Shown: positions 23,087-32,727 of the stretch, piece after piece | How the letters are laid out: each line of letters opens with the position of its first letter | Numbering within the stretch: position 1 is the stretch's first letter | Assembly: GCA_020634575.1 (NCBI GenBank) | Contig: JACKBM010000057.1 | Coordinates: 1-45,587 of the forward strand | Direction of reading: 5' to 3' | Length of the DNA stretch: 45,587 nucleotides | Source: Ardenticatenales bacterium | GTDB lineage: Bacteria; Chloroflexota; Anaerolineae; Promineifilales; Promineifilaceae | Notes under the pieces: model-generated | What the model was told of the DNA's origin: nothing | Databases searched by the model: none | Seen by the model: only the letters and a program-made list of their open reading frames with translations | Translations under genes and position numbers: made by a program

Positions 23087-23662
23087 GTGACGGAAGCAGA
23101 ACTCATTGCGGCCTTGCAACAGCAGGAGGCCGCCGCTTTCCAACACCTATTCGACCGCTATGCGGACAAGATTTATCGGCTGGCGCTGGGCCTGCTTCAT
23201 GATGAAGTGGAGGCTGAAGGGGTCGTGCAGGATAGTTTTATGCGCGTGATCGAGCGTATTGACCAGTTTGAAGGTCGCGCCCAGATCGGCACCTGGATCT
23301 ATCGCATCGCCCACAATCTCAGCCAGGATCGCCTGCGCCGGCGCCAACGGCTCGGCCACCTCAATGAGGATCTGAGCGCTGATGGCGATATCACCCCGCA
23401 GATCCTGGTTGACTGGAGCCACAGCCCGGAAGAGGCGCTCTCCGAACACGAGCTGACTGACGCGATCATCCAGGCCGTCGACACCTTATCCCTGAACCTG
23501 CGCGCCGTCTTTATCCTGCGGGATATCGATGGCCTTTCGACCGAAGAGACCGCGGCGGCGCTGGAGCTGTCACCGTCGGCGGTCAAGGTCCGGCTACACC
23601 GGGCCAGATTGCAGATACGAGAGATCCTCTCGGCTCAGTTTGAGCCTCTGCTGAGGAATTAA
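23087..23662 (+). CDS. RNA polymerase sigma factor, ECF (sigma-70) family
   Basis: A 191-residue ECF sigma factor. Region 2 is visible at about 20-90 (FDRYADKIYRLALGLLHDEVEAEGVVQDSFMRV, then GTWIYRIAHNLSQDRLRRR) and region 4 at about 135-185 (LRAVFILRDIDGLSTEETAAALELSPSAVKVRLHRARLQ, shown here only as its pattern). It uses a GTG start with AGGG about 9 nt upstream. Two nt after its stop comes a zinc-finger anti-sigma gene, which makes this a standard sigma/anti-sigma pair, unlike the DUF5667-type pair at 12237-13951. Confidence 0.93.
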   Translation: MTEAELIAALQQQEAAAFQHLFDRYADKIYRLALGLLHDEVEAEGVVQDSFMRVIERIDQFEGRAQIGTWIYRIAHNLSQDRLRRRQRLGHLNEDLSADGDITPQILVDWSHSPEEALSEHELTDAIIQAVDTLSLNLRAVFILRDIDGLSTEETAAALELSPSAVKVRLHRARLQIREILSAQFEPLLRN

Positions 23663-23664
23663 GC

Positions 23665-23928
23665 ATGCGTTGCGAAGAATTACTGGCTTATCTTTCCGAC
23701 TACATCGACAACGAGATAAGTGGTGAACTAACGGCGGCGGCCCAGGCGCACCTGGCTACCTGTGAAAACTGCCGCGTCGTCCTGAACACAACCCAGAAAG
23801 CGATCTTTCTGGTTCATACCTACGGCACTCGTACCATCCCCGCGCAGCGGCGCCAGAATCTCTGGAATCAGCTGGAGAATGCGTTGGCGCGCAAGAAGGC
23901 CAGCGGGGAGTTGGATGGCGAAGCGTAA
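23665..23928 (+). CDS. zf-HC2 anti-sigma factor, soluble
   Basis: An 87-residue protein with the HxxxCxxC zinc site of zf-HC2 anti-sigma domains: H29, C33, C36, with C3 as the fourth ligand. There is no transmembrane helix, so it is a soluble, possibly redox- or zinc-responsive ZAS-type regulator rather than a membrane-spanning one. It starts 2 nt after the ECF sigma gene and has GAGG about 8 nt before ATG. It most likely sequesters that sigma factor; oxidation of the zinc cysteines is a known release route in this family. Confidence 0.88.
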   Translation: MRCEELLAYLSDYIDNEISGELTAAAQAHLATCENCRVVLNTTQKAIFLVHTYGTRTIPAQRRQNLWNQLENALARKKASGELDGEA

Positions 23929-23935
23929 AGCGCGG

Positions 23936-23952
23936 CAGCGTTGAAAACGCTG
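23936..23952 (+). other. Small hairpin after the anti-sigma gene
   Basis: CAGCGTT (23936-23942) pairs with AACGCTG (23946-23952) around GAA. There is no U-tract directly after it. A seven-T run occurs at 24001-24007 after a poor dyad (23971-23988), so termination somewhere here is possible but unproven. Confidence 0.35.
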
Positions 23953-24070
23953 TGCTGATGGTGGGCAGGAGGTACCCTGAAGGGCACCCCAAAAGTCACC
24001 TTTTTTTCCGAAAGCAAAATGTAACCTTTACGCGATCAGGCCGTCAAAAGGACATTAGCGAGGCAAACAG

Positions 24071-24172
24071 ATGGAATCAACCCGCAGCAAACTCATCAAA
24101 CTCGGACTTGTCTGTGTGATCTGTGTCGGGTTGGTGACCGGCCTCGCGCTTCTTATTAATGCGCTGAGTTAG
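24071..24172 (+). CDS. 33-residue single-pass membrane protein
   Basis: A short frame starting MESTRSKLIKLGL, followed by a hydrophobic stretch (about residues 12-30) and ending NALS. It has a proper Shine-Dalgarno (AGCGAGG, 7 nt before ATG), basic residues before the helix and a stop shortly before the next small membrane gene. Length, topology and site make it a plausible small membrane protein. I recognise no family. Confidence 0.5.
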   Translation: MESTRSKLIKLGLVCVICVGLVTGLALLINALS

Positions 24173-24208
24173 GCTCAGTCAATGTTCTGCCTGAATCGGG
24201 AGGTTATC

Positions 24209-24418
24209 ATGTCTTTTAAGAAAAATATGGGTTCTATTGACCGTATCGTCCGCATCGTCATCGCCATCGCCTTCGCCGCCCTCATCGCGACGGGCGCCGT
24301 CAGCGGCGTCGTCGCCATCATCCTCGGCGTCCTGGCCGCCGTCTTCCTGCTGACCAGTTTCGTCAGCTTCTGCCCGCTATACACGCTGGTGGGCTTGTCG
24401 ACGGCGGGGAAAGAATAG
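24209..24418 (+). CDS. DUF2892 / YgaP-like small membrane protein
   Basis: A 69-residue protein: MSFKKNMGSIDRIVRIVIAIAF then two hydrophobic helices separated by a short Gly/Val turn and a C-terminal LLTSFVSFCPLYTLVGLST. This matches the DUF2892 two-helix domain, also found appended to the rhodanese YgaP. The frame extends upstream to 24182, but the ATG at 24209 has a strong GGGAGGT site and is where family similarity begins. The SFCPLY Cys is conserved in many relatives. The function is unknown. Confidence 0.85.
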   Translation: MSFKKNMGSIDRIVRIVIAIAFAALIATGAVSGVVAIILGVLAAVFLLTSFVSFCPLYTLVGLSTAGKE

Positions 24419-24429
24419 GTGCTAGCCCC

Positions 24430-24522
24430 GGTGGGTCGCACCGGTTTTATGCGTCAATCAGGTTGAGCAGCTGAAACCGGTGCAACCCACCACGACTATG
24501 GCAATAACCGGTGCGACCCACC
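24430..24522. repeat. Three-arm inverted repeat between convergent genes
   Basis: GGTGGGTCGCACCGGTT at 24430-24446 is inverted perfectly at 24506-24522 and, with one mismatch, at 24474-24491. Only one of the two downstream arms can pair with the first at a time, giving two alternative hairpins. The element fills the space between the DUF2892 gene and the convergent ABC transporter gene. There is no U-tract. Confidence 0.8.
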
Positions 24523-24537
24523 TGATGGGCGGATTAG

Positions 24538-26544
<2,007 letters not shown>

Positions 26545-26549
26545 TTTTA

Positions 26550-26605
26550 CTGATGGCTGATGGCTGACCGCTGACGGCCATCAGCCATCAGCGATCAGCA
26601 GTCAG
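26550..26605. repeat. Period-7 palindromic element before the MacB-like gene
   Basis: Four heptamers of type CTGANNG (26550-26577: CTGATGG, CTGATGG, CTGACCG, CTGACGG) are followed by four of the inverse type (26578-26605: CCATCAG, CCATCAG, CGATCAG, CAGTCAG). The inner pair CTGATGGCTGATGG and CCATCAGCCATCAG is a perfect 14-bp inverted repeat with a 14-nt loop. It fills the space between the LolA-like stop (26612) and the MacB-like start (26544). Confidence 0.85.
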
Positions 26606-26611
26606 TGGTTA

Positions 26612-27799
26612 TTACTCTATCGAATTCGCCGCGGCCACGGCCTCGTCAGCCGTGATGTCGCCGCCGATGGCGTACATCGTGTCGCCGATCTGCCAGACGA
26701 GCAGAACGCGGCTGCCGTCGGCGTTGGCGTACAGCGTGCCGTCAACACCCTGGACGGTCACAATGCTTTCGCTGGCCGTCTCCGGCGGGGCCTGCAGCGG
26801 CATAACGGCGCCCTGGGCGTAGACAAAGGTGCGGCCATCCGGCCGGTCATACCGTTGTACCGCCACGCCGGCGATCTGCTGTAGTTCAGCGGCCGTGGCA
26901 TCAGCCGGCAGGGCAGTAGGCAGGCTCATCTCGGCAGCGGCAATCTCTGCACCAGCAGCAGCTTCATCTGCCAGCGCCTGACGCTGGGCTGCCATCTGTG
27001 CCAGCAGGTCCACGGCGCGGATAACGGTGGCCCCGGCCGGAATGTCGAAGGTGAACGTCTCAGCCGGTAAACCGATGTTGATATCCGCCTCCAGCGCCTC
27101 AATGCGGCCGTAGCCGATGGCGCCTTCCGCGTATTCCAACCCCAACGGCAGCTGGTCGCTCTCACGCAGCCAGATGTTCAGGAACCCGCCGGCGGCGCGC
27201 ACCTCTTCAGGCATCTGCTCGGGGATGGGGACCAGGCGCAGCCGGTAGGCATCGACGCCAGCCATCATCTCGCCACCATTCCGTTCCGCATTGAAATATT
27301 CAAGCAGGAGGGCAATGGCCTCTTCGGGGCTTTGCGGCATCTCGAAATCTTCTGGCGGGGCCGGCATCTCATGATCCGGCTCACCGTCAAAATCAGCCAT
27401 TTTGTCAGCCATAACCGCCATCATCTCCTCTTTGGTACCAACGATGACGGTGTTTTCGGCCGGATTGTAGAGCCAGAATTGCGTCCCATCCGTCACGGCG
27501 ACGGTGCCAACCAGGTTGGCTTCGGGCGCTTCTAAGACCTCAACCCGCAAACCGGGTTCGCCATTGGGCCCCAGCTCGCGCTGGCCCCAAAGCTCAACGG
27601 TGCCATTGAAGGTTTCTTCCGGCATTTCCACGGTGAACGCGACAACCGCATGACCATCCGTCACCGTCTCCAGCGTATCAACCGCGCCGAGCATAAGCTC
27701 ATCCGCTGTCGGGATTAATTCGGCGGCAACGAGTCCCACGCTCAAGGCTGAGAGCATGAGGACGAGAAAGATGATGAGGTTACGTTTTACTGTATTCAT
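26612..27799 (-). CDS. LolA-like lipoprotein-sorting protein with DUF4367-like C-terminus
   Basis: A 395-residue exported protein. A signal peptide or anchor is at about 6-28. Residues about 40-265 fit the LolA/outer-membrane lipoprotein-sorting fold: FTVEMPEETFNGTVELWGQ, TQFWLYNPAENTVIVG and LPLGLEY. The C-terminal part (VLLVWQIGDTMYAIGGDI, then AVAAANSI) resembles DUF4367. The frame opens at 27898, but the ATG at 27799 has AGGAG 11 nt upstream and starts the signal peptide. The MacB-like transporter follows 67 nt downstream. In Proteobacteria LolA carries lipoproteins released by LolCDE; in a Chloroflexota envelope the role is unclear. Confidence 0.78.
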   Translation of the reverse strand: MNTVKRNLIIFLVLMLSALSVGLVAAELIPTADELMLGAVDTLETVTDGHAVVAFTVEMPEETFNGTVELWGQRELGPNGEPGLRVEVLEAPEANLVGTVAVTDGTQFWLYNPAENTVIVGTKEEMMAVMADKMADFDGEPDHEMPAPPEDFEMPQSPEEAIALLLEYFNAERNGGEMMAGVDAYRLRLVPIPEQMPEEVRAAGGFLNIWLRESDQLPLGLEYAEGAIGYGRIEALEADINIGLPAETFTFDIPAGATVIRAVDLLAQMAAQRQALADEAAAGAEIAAAEMSLPTALPADATAAELQQIAGVAVQRYDRPDGRTFVYAQGAVMPLQAPPETASESIVTVQGVDGTLYANADGSRVLLVWQIGDTMYAIGGDITADEAVAAANSIE

Positions 27800-28031
27800 A
27801 AAAATCAAAACTCCTGATACCTGTGCAGCGCCATCGAACCCGCCGGGCGGCCCGGCGCCCATTGTCATAAGAATTGGGGCCGCAGGCCGGTCTGGCACAA
27901 ACAGGATTTTAAATCAGCTTATAAGATTGCTGCTCTAATTCTAATAACACATTTACCGGCCGGTTTGTGACAAAAGCCAGCGATAGGACAGATGTAACGT
28001 TCTCTTAACGATTTATCCACCCGGCAACTGT

Positions 28032-28037
28032 TACAAT
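28032..28037 (+). promoter_or_regulatory. -10 box (TACAAT) for a leaderless gene
   Basis: TACAAT lies 7 nt before the ATG at 28045, with no Shine-Dalgarno. It overlaps the earlier in-frame ATG at 28036, which makes that codon an unlikely start. No -35 consensus is visible. Confidence 0.5.
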
Positions 28038-28044
28038 GCACCAC

Positions 28045-28674
28045 ATGCGCATCCAGACAGAAGCAAGCCAGGCCGGCATTTTTCCCGACGTGGGCGACAA
28101 AGCCCCCGCCTTTGAACTTCCCTCCATTCAGGGTGAACAGATCACACTGGCAAATTATCAGCCGGGCCACAACGTCATTCTCTGGTTTTCGCGCGGCTTC
28201 ACCTGCAACTTCTGCCGTGGTTACATGGCTGACCTCATTGCTGGCCAACCAGCCTTGCGTGCCGCCGGCCTGGAAATTATCCAGGTCGCGCCCAATTTGT
28301 ACCAGACAGCCCAGGATTACTTCCGCGCCGACCGGCCGCCCTTTCCTTTTATCTGCGACCCGGACAAACGGCTTTATGCTGTCTACGGCCTGGGCGATGC
28401 CGGCGCCCTGGTGGCGACACGCAACACAGTCGTCAGCTTTGCCATGGCCTTTGGCGCCGGCGCCGGGCCGGAAACAGTACGGGCCTCGTGGCTGGATGTG
28501 GCCAATCGCAATTTTGTACGCCGGCTGCATCATCATGCGCTCACGGCGATGGAACAAGGTGTCTTCATTATTGATCGGCAAGGCACCGTACGCTACCGCT
28601 TGACGCTGGATGCCCTGGCCCAAATCCCGACCGCCGCCGAATTCCTGGAGATCAGCGAGGCGCTCGCGCTATGA
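28045..28674 (+). CDS. Peroxiredoxin/thioredoxin-fold (AhpC-TSA) redox protein
   Basis: A 209-residue protein of the AhpC/TSA-redoxin superfamily. The start VGDKAPAFELPSIQGEQITL is the usual strand-loop of the fold, and the active site is GFTCNFCRG with C54 and C57, a CxxC rather than the single peroxidatic Cys of classic peroxiredoxins. A long middle segment (about 115-165) separates it from the closing GVFIIDRQGTVRYR. It may be a thiol oxidoreductase or a PrxQ-like peroxidase. Its stop overlaps the histidine kinase start (ATGA), so the two are co-translated, which hints at redox signalling. An ATG at 28036 would add three residues. Confidence 0.8.
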   Translation: MRIQTEASQAGIFPDVGDKAPAFELPSIQGEQITLANYQPGHNVILWFSRGFTCNFCRGYMADLIAGQPALRAAGLEIIQVAPNLYQTAQDYFRADRPPFPFICDPDKRLYAVYGLGDAGALVATRNTVVSFAMAFGAGAGPETVRASWLDVANRNFVRRLHHHALTAMEQGVFIIDRQGTVRYRLTLDALAQIPTAAEFLEISEALAL

Positions 28675-30248
28675 CGTTGGACAAACGGCTGGCCCAAACT
28701 GCCCAATTCCTCATCCGCCTGATCAACTCTCCTTTGCCCGGCAACCAGCTGCAAACGCTGGCTGATTTTGCTCCCCAGATTTTGCCAACCGATTACCTGG
28801 CAGTGGCTTTTATCGACACAGAACCGGCGCAATATCTGCTTTATTCCCTCATCGGTCAGGCAGGCGCCGCATTGCCCAATCGACCATTTCCCCTGGCTAC
28901 GGGGCTGATTGGGCAGGCTATGGGGCAGAGAGCCATCCAATATTGTCGCGATTTGGCTAATGAGCCGGCTGCCTGTCCGGAAATCGAAGGGGTGTTGGCC
29001 CGCTTTGGTATGCAATCTTTGCTGGTCCTCCCCCTGGTCCAGGCAGATGAGGCGATTGGGGCGCTGCTATGCGGCAGTAAACAGGCAGATGCGTACCAGA
29101 GCGAAGAACGGCAGATCGCCCAGCTCCTGGCCTCCGGCCTGGCCGAAGGGCTGGAAAGCGCGCGCCAATACCAGCGCTTTGCTGATGAGCATAGCATGCT
29201 GGAGGCAGTCTTGCGCAGCAGCAAGGATGCCGTCCTGCTCACCAATTTGGCGGGGGTTGTCTTGATGGCCAATCCGGCTGTTTCCACCATGCTGGGGCTG
29301 AGTGAGTCAGAACTGATCGGCCAGCCCCTGCAGGCCGCCGGCAACAAAGCGATCGCCCATCTGTTTCAGGAAAACCGGAGCGGGGTCCTGGAAGTGGCAT
29401 TGTCAGATGGGCGTACCGCCCAGGCTCAACTCATGCCGGTCCGTACCGCTTTCAGTGAGCATGTCGGTTGGGCCGCTGTCTTACGTGACATCACGGTCCT
29501 GAAAGAGCTGGAGCAGATGAAGAGTGACTTCGTCAACACCGTCTCTCATGATCTGAAAAATCCGATCACCTCTTTTGTCCTGGGCGCAAATTTGCTGGGA
29601 GCAGCGGGACCACTAAATGAGAAGCAGAAAGAAGTGCAGGGACGGCTGATCAACACAGCCGATTACATGCAGCAGCTGGTGTCCGATCTGCTTGACCTGG
29701 GCAAGATCGAGGCGGGCCTGAACCTGAAAATGGCGGAAACGGATCTGGCAGAGCTGGTCCAGAAAGCGCTGGCGCCGCTGCAGGCGCAGGTAGACGCCAA
29801 GCAGCAACAACTCGTCTGCGAATTGCCACCATCAGCGCCGCTGCGGGGTGATGCCAGCTGGCTCCGCCATGTGCTGACCAACCTGATTTCCAATGCCAGC
29901 AAATATACGCCGGCCGCAGGGCGCATCATCATCAGATTACAGAACGCCACCGGCGGCAGCGAAGCGCCTGATTCAAGGCTGGCACTGCGCGGGTATGTGT
30001 TTTCGGTACAGGACAATGGTGTGGGAATTCCCGCGGCGGATCTTCCGCATGTCTTTGACAAGTTTTTCCGCTCGCAGACGGAGGCAACCGCGACAATCAG
30101 CGGCACCGGGCTGGGGCTGGCCATGGCGCGCAGCATCATCCAGGCACACGATGGTTACATTTGGGCTGAGAGCACCGAGGGAACAGGCAGCACCTTCTCC
30201 TTTTATCTGCCGGTGCCGGCCGCTGCATCTACAGATTCAGTAGAATAA
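28671..30248 (+). CDS. GAF-PAS sensor histidine kinase, soluble
   Basis: A 525-residue kinase with no transmembrane helix. A GAF domain occupies about residues 10-165 and a PAS domain about 178-285 (LRSSKDAVLLTNLAGVVLMANPAV). HisKA follows with phospho-acceptor His293 in VSHDLKNPI. HATPase_c has N box NLISNASKY, G1 DNGVGI and G2 GTGLGLAMA. It is coupled by ATGA overlap to the redoxin gene upstream, so a cytoplasmic redox or small-molecule signal is likely. No response regulator is adjacent. Its 3' end overlaps the convergent EamA-type transporter gene by 20 bp. Confidence 0.92.
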   Translation: MTLDKRLAQTAQFLIRLINSPLPGNQLQTLADFAPQILPTDYLAVAFIDTEPAQYLLYSLIGQAGAALPNRPFPLATGLIGQAMGQRAIQYCRDLANEPAACPEIEGVLARFGMQSLLVLPLVQADEAIGALLCGSKQADAYQSEERQIAQLLASGLAEGLESARQYQRFADEHSMLEAVLRSSKDAVLLTNLAGVVLMANPAVSTMLGLSESELIGQPLQAAGNKAIAHLFQENRSGVLEVALSDGRTAQAQLMPVRTAFSEHVGWAAVLRDITVLKELEQMKSDFVNTVSHDLKNPITSFVLGANLLGAAGPLNEKQKEVQGRLINTADYMQQLVSDLLDLGKIEAGLNLKMAETDLAELVQKALAPLQAQVDAKQQQLVCELPPSAPLRGDASWLRHVLTNLISNASKYTPAAGRIIIRLQNATGGSEAPDSRLALRGYVFSVQDNGVGIPAADLPHVFDKFFRSQTEATATISGTGLGLAMARSIIQAHDGYIWAESTEGTGSTFSFYLPVPAAASTDSVE

Positions 30249-31080
30249 TAGCCGCTACGGCGACCAGAATGCCGGCGACGCTTTGCCGCTGTACCGGCTC
30301 CCGCCAGAAAAAGACCCCACCGCCAAAGACAAGAATGACGCCTAGCGCGGAGTAGATGGTGTAAGCGACGGCAGACCGGCCGGTAAACAACGGTGTCTGC
30401 AAAGCCTGTAGCAGGAAAAAGATGTGGACCATGTTGGGGACGCCAATGATTAGCCCACGTCGCCAGGCCCGCCCCACCGGGCGTACCCTCAGCGCGGCCA
30501 GCGCCAGCAAAGAAAACAGCAGTGAGAACGTAAATACCAGGGTGACAAAGAGCAGTTCTTCGGCCGGTTCGCCGTAGATGTTAAACAGATTAGTCCAGAG
30601 GGCAACGAAGCCGAAGGTCAGGATTTCCAGCGGGAAGTACCAGAGCGCCTGACGATCAATGCGGGCCAATGTCCCGGCTCGCAGCGGCATCAGGAGGAAC
30701 AGGGCTAGAAAAGCCAGCAGCAGGCCCAGCGTCACAAAGAGCGTTAATCGCTCGCCCAGAAACAGCAGGGCGAAAATCACCGGCACCGTCAGGGAAAGGC
30801 GCGAGACCGAGCCAGCCAAAGACACACCATAGCGCCCGATCCCCCAGATGAGCAGGTACAGCGTACCAGGCCACAGGATCCCACCGCCGAGGCCGAGCAA
30901 AAGGGTCGACAGGCTCAGGCCGGGCCAACCATCAAGCGACACCAACAACCAGCCAATCAGCGCCGCCGTGACATAGTTGCTGGTAATCACCTGACGTGTG
31001 TCTTCGCCGCTGACCTGGGCCGCTTTGACCAGCATGGAGATAGTGAAGGTGCCAAGAATGGCCAGGATGAGCTGCAGCAT
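30229..31080 (-). CDS. EamA/DMT-superfamily transporter-like membrane protein
   Basis: A 283-residue membrane protein with about ten hydrophobic helices arranged as two EamA-like halves (about 1-135 and 150-283). Each half ends in the GE/RE-type segment before the last helices seen in drug/metabolite transporters (LFLGERLTL; FFWREPVQRQ). Residues 25-30 (SGEDTR) form a short loop. The substrate is unknown. The 3' end overlaps the kinase gene by 20 bp on the other strand. Confidence 0.85.
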   Translation of the reverse strand: MLQLILAILGTFTISMLVKAAQVSGEDTRQVITSNYVTAALIGWLLVSLDGWPGLSLSTLLLGLGGGILWPGTLYLLIWGIGRYGVSLAGSVSRLSLTVPVIFALLFLGERLTLFVTLGLLLAFLALFLLMPLRAGTLARIDRQALWYFPLEILTFGFVALWTNLFNIYGEPAEELLFVTLVFTFSLLFSLLALAALRVRPVGRAWRRGLIIGVPNMVHIFFLLQALQTPLFTGRSAVAYTIYSALGVILVFGGGVFFWREPVQRQSVAGILVAVAAIILLNL

Positions 31081-31286
31081 ATGGATTCTTCCGTGGGGGC
31101 AATTTCAACAAAAGAGCAAGCTTAGCAAATGCCAGAGCGTCCGGCCACCAGACAACGCCAATTATTCGCCAGATATTGACAATGGTGTTATGATTCTGGA
31201 TGCTATCGTCGCGGATAGCTTATTCAATTTTGCATCATTGATGGGCAAAGACCTATCAGATTGTTATCGGTAAAGGAGAGCAGCAA

Positions 31287-31448
31287 ATGGCCAAGAAACA
31301 GGCACGGATGCTGGTCAAGCTTCGTAGCACGGAAAGCGGTCACATCTATATTACGGAGAAAAATCGCCGTAACGACCCTAGCCGCCTTGAGCTGAAGAAA
31401 TACGATCCGATTTTGCGCAAGCACGTCGTATACAAGGAAACCCGCTAG
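31287..31448 (+). CDS. rpmG: 50S ribosomal protein L33, zinc-free form
   Basis: A 53-residue basic protein starting [18 protein letters not shown], then [19 protein letters not shown] and ending VVYKETR. This is ribosomal protein L33 over its full length. The zinc-binding cysteine pairs of the C+ form are absent, so this is the C- (zinc-independent) type. A strong Shine-Dalgarno AAAGGAG lies 8 nt before ATG. A TTGACA at 31176-31181 may be part of its promoter, though a matching -10 is not clear. A rho-independent terminator follows at 31492. The gene stands alone instead of beside tRNA-Trp, secE and nusG. Confidence 0.95.
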   Translation: MAKKQARMLVKLRSTESGHIYITEKNRRNDPSRLELKKYDPILRKHVVYKETR

Positions 31449-31491
31449 CTTGACCCGGTTATCTGCTGTAGCAGAGACCATCTAAATTCAG

Positions 31492-31518
31492 AAAAGCGCC
31501 CGCAATGGGCGCTTTTTT
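31492..31518 (+). terminator. Intrinsic terminator of rpmG, shared with the MarR gene
   Basis: AAAAGCGCCC (31492-31501) pairs with GGGCGCTTTT (31507-31516) around a 5-nt loop, followed by T to 31518. On the minus strand the same stem ends in four T, so it can also terminate the convergent MarR gene, whose stop codon overlaps the T-run. Confidence 0.9.
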
Positions 31519-31972
31519 ATTTGCCTGTATCCTGCCGGCCAACCCGCCGGCACAAGGCCGCCATCTGCTCCTGTTCCTCCGGGCTCAGCACCGCCATTTC
31601 CTGAACAATATTGGCCACGTGTGGGGGAAACAGATTGTCGATCACTTGCCGGCCGGCCTCAGTCAGGTGGATGATGATGCGGCGCCGGTCCTCGGGGTCA
31701 CGCTGGCGCACGACGAGGCCGCGAGTCGCCAGGCTGTCGATCACCAGCGACAAATTCCCGCTGCTGCGTAAAATTTTGGCGCCAATCTCCCCCTGCTCCA
31801 GCGGCCCTAAATGATAGAGCGTCTCCAGAGCGCCAAACTGGCTGACCGAGAGGGTCGCCGTGGAAAGGTGATTGTTGACACGCGCGTTGACAGCATCCGC
31901 CGCCCGCATCAGTTTGATATACAGATCGAGCGCGCGGTGCTCCTGCTCACTGCCTTCATATTTTGTGCTCAC
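31517..31972 (-). CDS. MarR-family transcriptional regulator
   Basis: A 151-residue winged-helix regulator. The DNA-binding part is seen at about 40-110: LSVSQFGALETLYHLGPL, the recognition helix ILRSSGNLSLVIDSLATRGL and the wing RDPEDRRRIIIHLTEAG. N- and C-terminal helices form the dimer interface. It starts at GTG with GGAG about 8 nt upstream. It faces away from rpmG and has no clear target gene; the nearby EamA transporter is a possibility. Ligand unknown. Confidence 0.92.
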   Translation of the reverse strand: MSTKYEGSEQEHRALDLYIKLMRAADAVNARVNNHLSTATLSVSQFGALETLYHLGPLEQGEIGAKILRSSGNLSLVIDSLATRGLVVRQRDPEDRRRIIIHLTEAGRQVIDNLFPPHVANIVQEMAVLSPEEQEQMAALCRRVGRQDTGK

Positions 31973-32087
31973 AATGGTACTCCTCTGTCAGGTTTTGACC
32001 GCCTGGCCGGGGTATGTGAAGGGGTGATGCCGGGATTATAGGGAGGGCGAATGAGCGCTGTCAAGCAAACAGGTTACTGGCGCCAGC

Positions 32088-32128
32088 GAGGGGTCCCCAC
32101 CAACCCGACGGGTTGGTCGGGACCTCTC
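32088..32128. repeat. Near-perfect 20-bp-arm palindrome upstream of the MarR gene
   Basis: Left arm 32088-32107 and right arm 32109-32128 are inverse copies with two mismatches in 20 bp and a one-base centre; the core is ACCAACCCG-A-CGGGTTGGT. It lies between the MarR start and the minus-strand terminator at 32132. The compact centre suits a DNA site or cruciform better than an RNA hairpin. Confidence 0.7.
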
Positions 32129-32131
32129 GAT

Positions 32132-32167
32132 CACAAAAAAAAACCGCCCACCTTAGGTGAGCGGTTT
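32132..32167 (-). terminator. Intrinsic terminator of the minus-strand gene at 32271
   Basis: Read on the minus strand, AAACCGC-T-CACC pairs with GGTG-G-GCGGTTT around a 3-nt loop with one internal mismatch and is followed by nine T in all. It lies about 100 nt past the stop of the 92-residue protein gene. It is also about 200 nt upstream of the MarR gene start (31972), which reads away from it. Confidence 0.85.
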
Positions 32168-32270
32168 CGGGTATCTGATGCTGATGAAAAATGATTTATG
32201 AAGTTTGATGAAGAGTAATTGATTTCGCTCTCAGATACCGAATAAATCGATGAATGTGTCGTGCGACCGA

Positions 32271-32549
32271 CTAGACAATTTGCAGGAAGCCCGCGCTGTT
32301 CTTGGCCACTGGCATCGCAGCGATGCGCGCCATGGCTTGCCAGCCGTTATTTGCCCTCAACAATAAGTCATTGGCGTTCTCGGCTTCCTGGTTAAACTGA
32401 CCTTCAATAATTCGAAATAAATGGAGGGTCCGTTGGCTGCCAATCGTGTCGCTGAACTGGATAAGACGACAGTCAAATTTCACACGGGCCAATAAGGCGC
32501 CGGAAGATTTGCAATACAGGGTGGCTTCAATGTCCTCGTTTTCAGCCAT
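32271..32549 (-). CDS. Unknown 92-residue protein, paralogue of 32728-33000
   Basis: A small soluble protein I do not recognise. The pattern EATLY...SGALLARVKFD..., FRIIEGQF and NNGWQAMARIAAMPVA recurs in the protein encoded at 32728-33000, so the two are paralogues. The composition suggests a mixed alpha/beta domain, with no signal peptide and no cysteine pair that would suggest metal binding. It has GAGG 9 nt before ATG and its own terminator. It lies 178 nt downstream of the paralogue's stop and is separated from it by a terminator, so they are probably transcribed separately. Confidence 0.75.
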   Translation of the reverse strand: MAENEDIEATLYCKSSGALLARVKFDCRLIQFSDTIGSQRTLHLFRIIEGQFNQEAENANDLLLRANNGWQAMARIAAMPVAKNSAGFLQIV

Positions 32550-32665
32550 TTCTTTTGTCCTCGTTTCCTAATCTCTTCCCATGCATAGATTAGCATAGGG
32601 GCCAGGACCCCCCTATAGCCCTTTGGGCCTAATTTGATAGCAAACGGAACAGGCGAATTTGACAA

Positions 32666-32703
32666 CAAAAAGACGCCGGTTACAGCTAGCCGGCGCCTCT
32701 TTC
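32666..32703 (-). terminator. Intrinsic terminator of the minus-strand gene at 32728
   Basis: On the minus strand a stem of about 12 bp, AAGAGGCGCCGG with CCGGCGTCTTTT including G-U pairs, is followed by T (complement of A at 32667-32671). It lies 25 nt beyond the stop at 32728. Confidence 0.85.
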
Positions 32704-32727
32704 CCATTGGTTTTTTCGCGGATGGTA

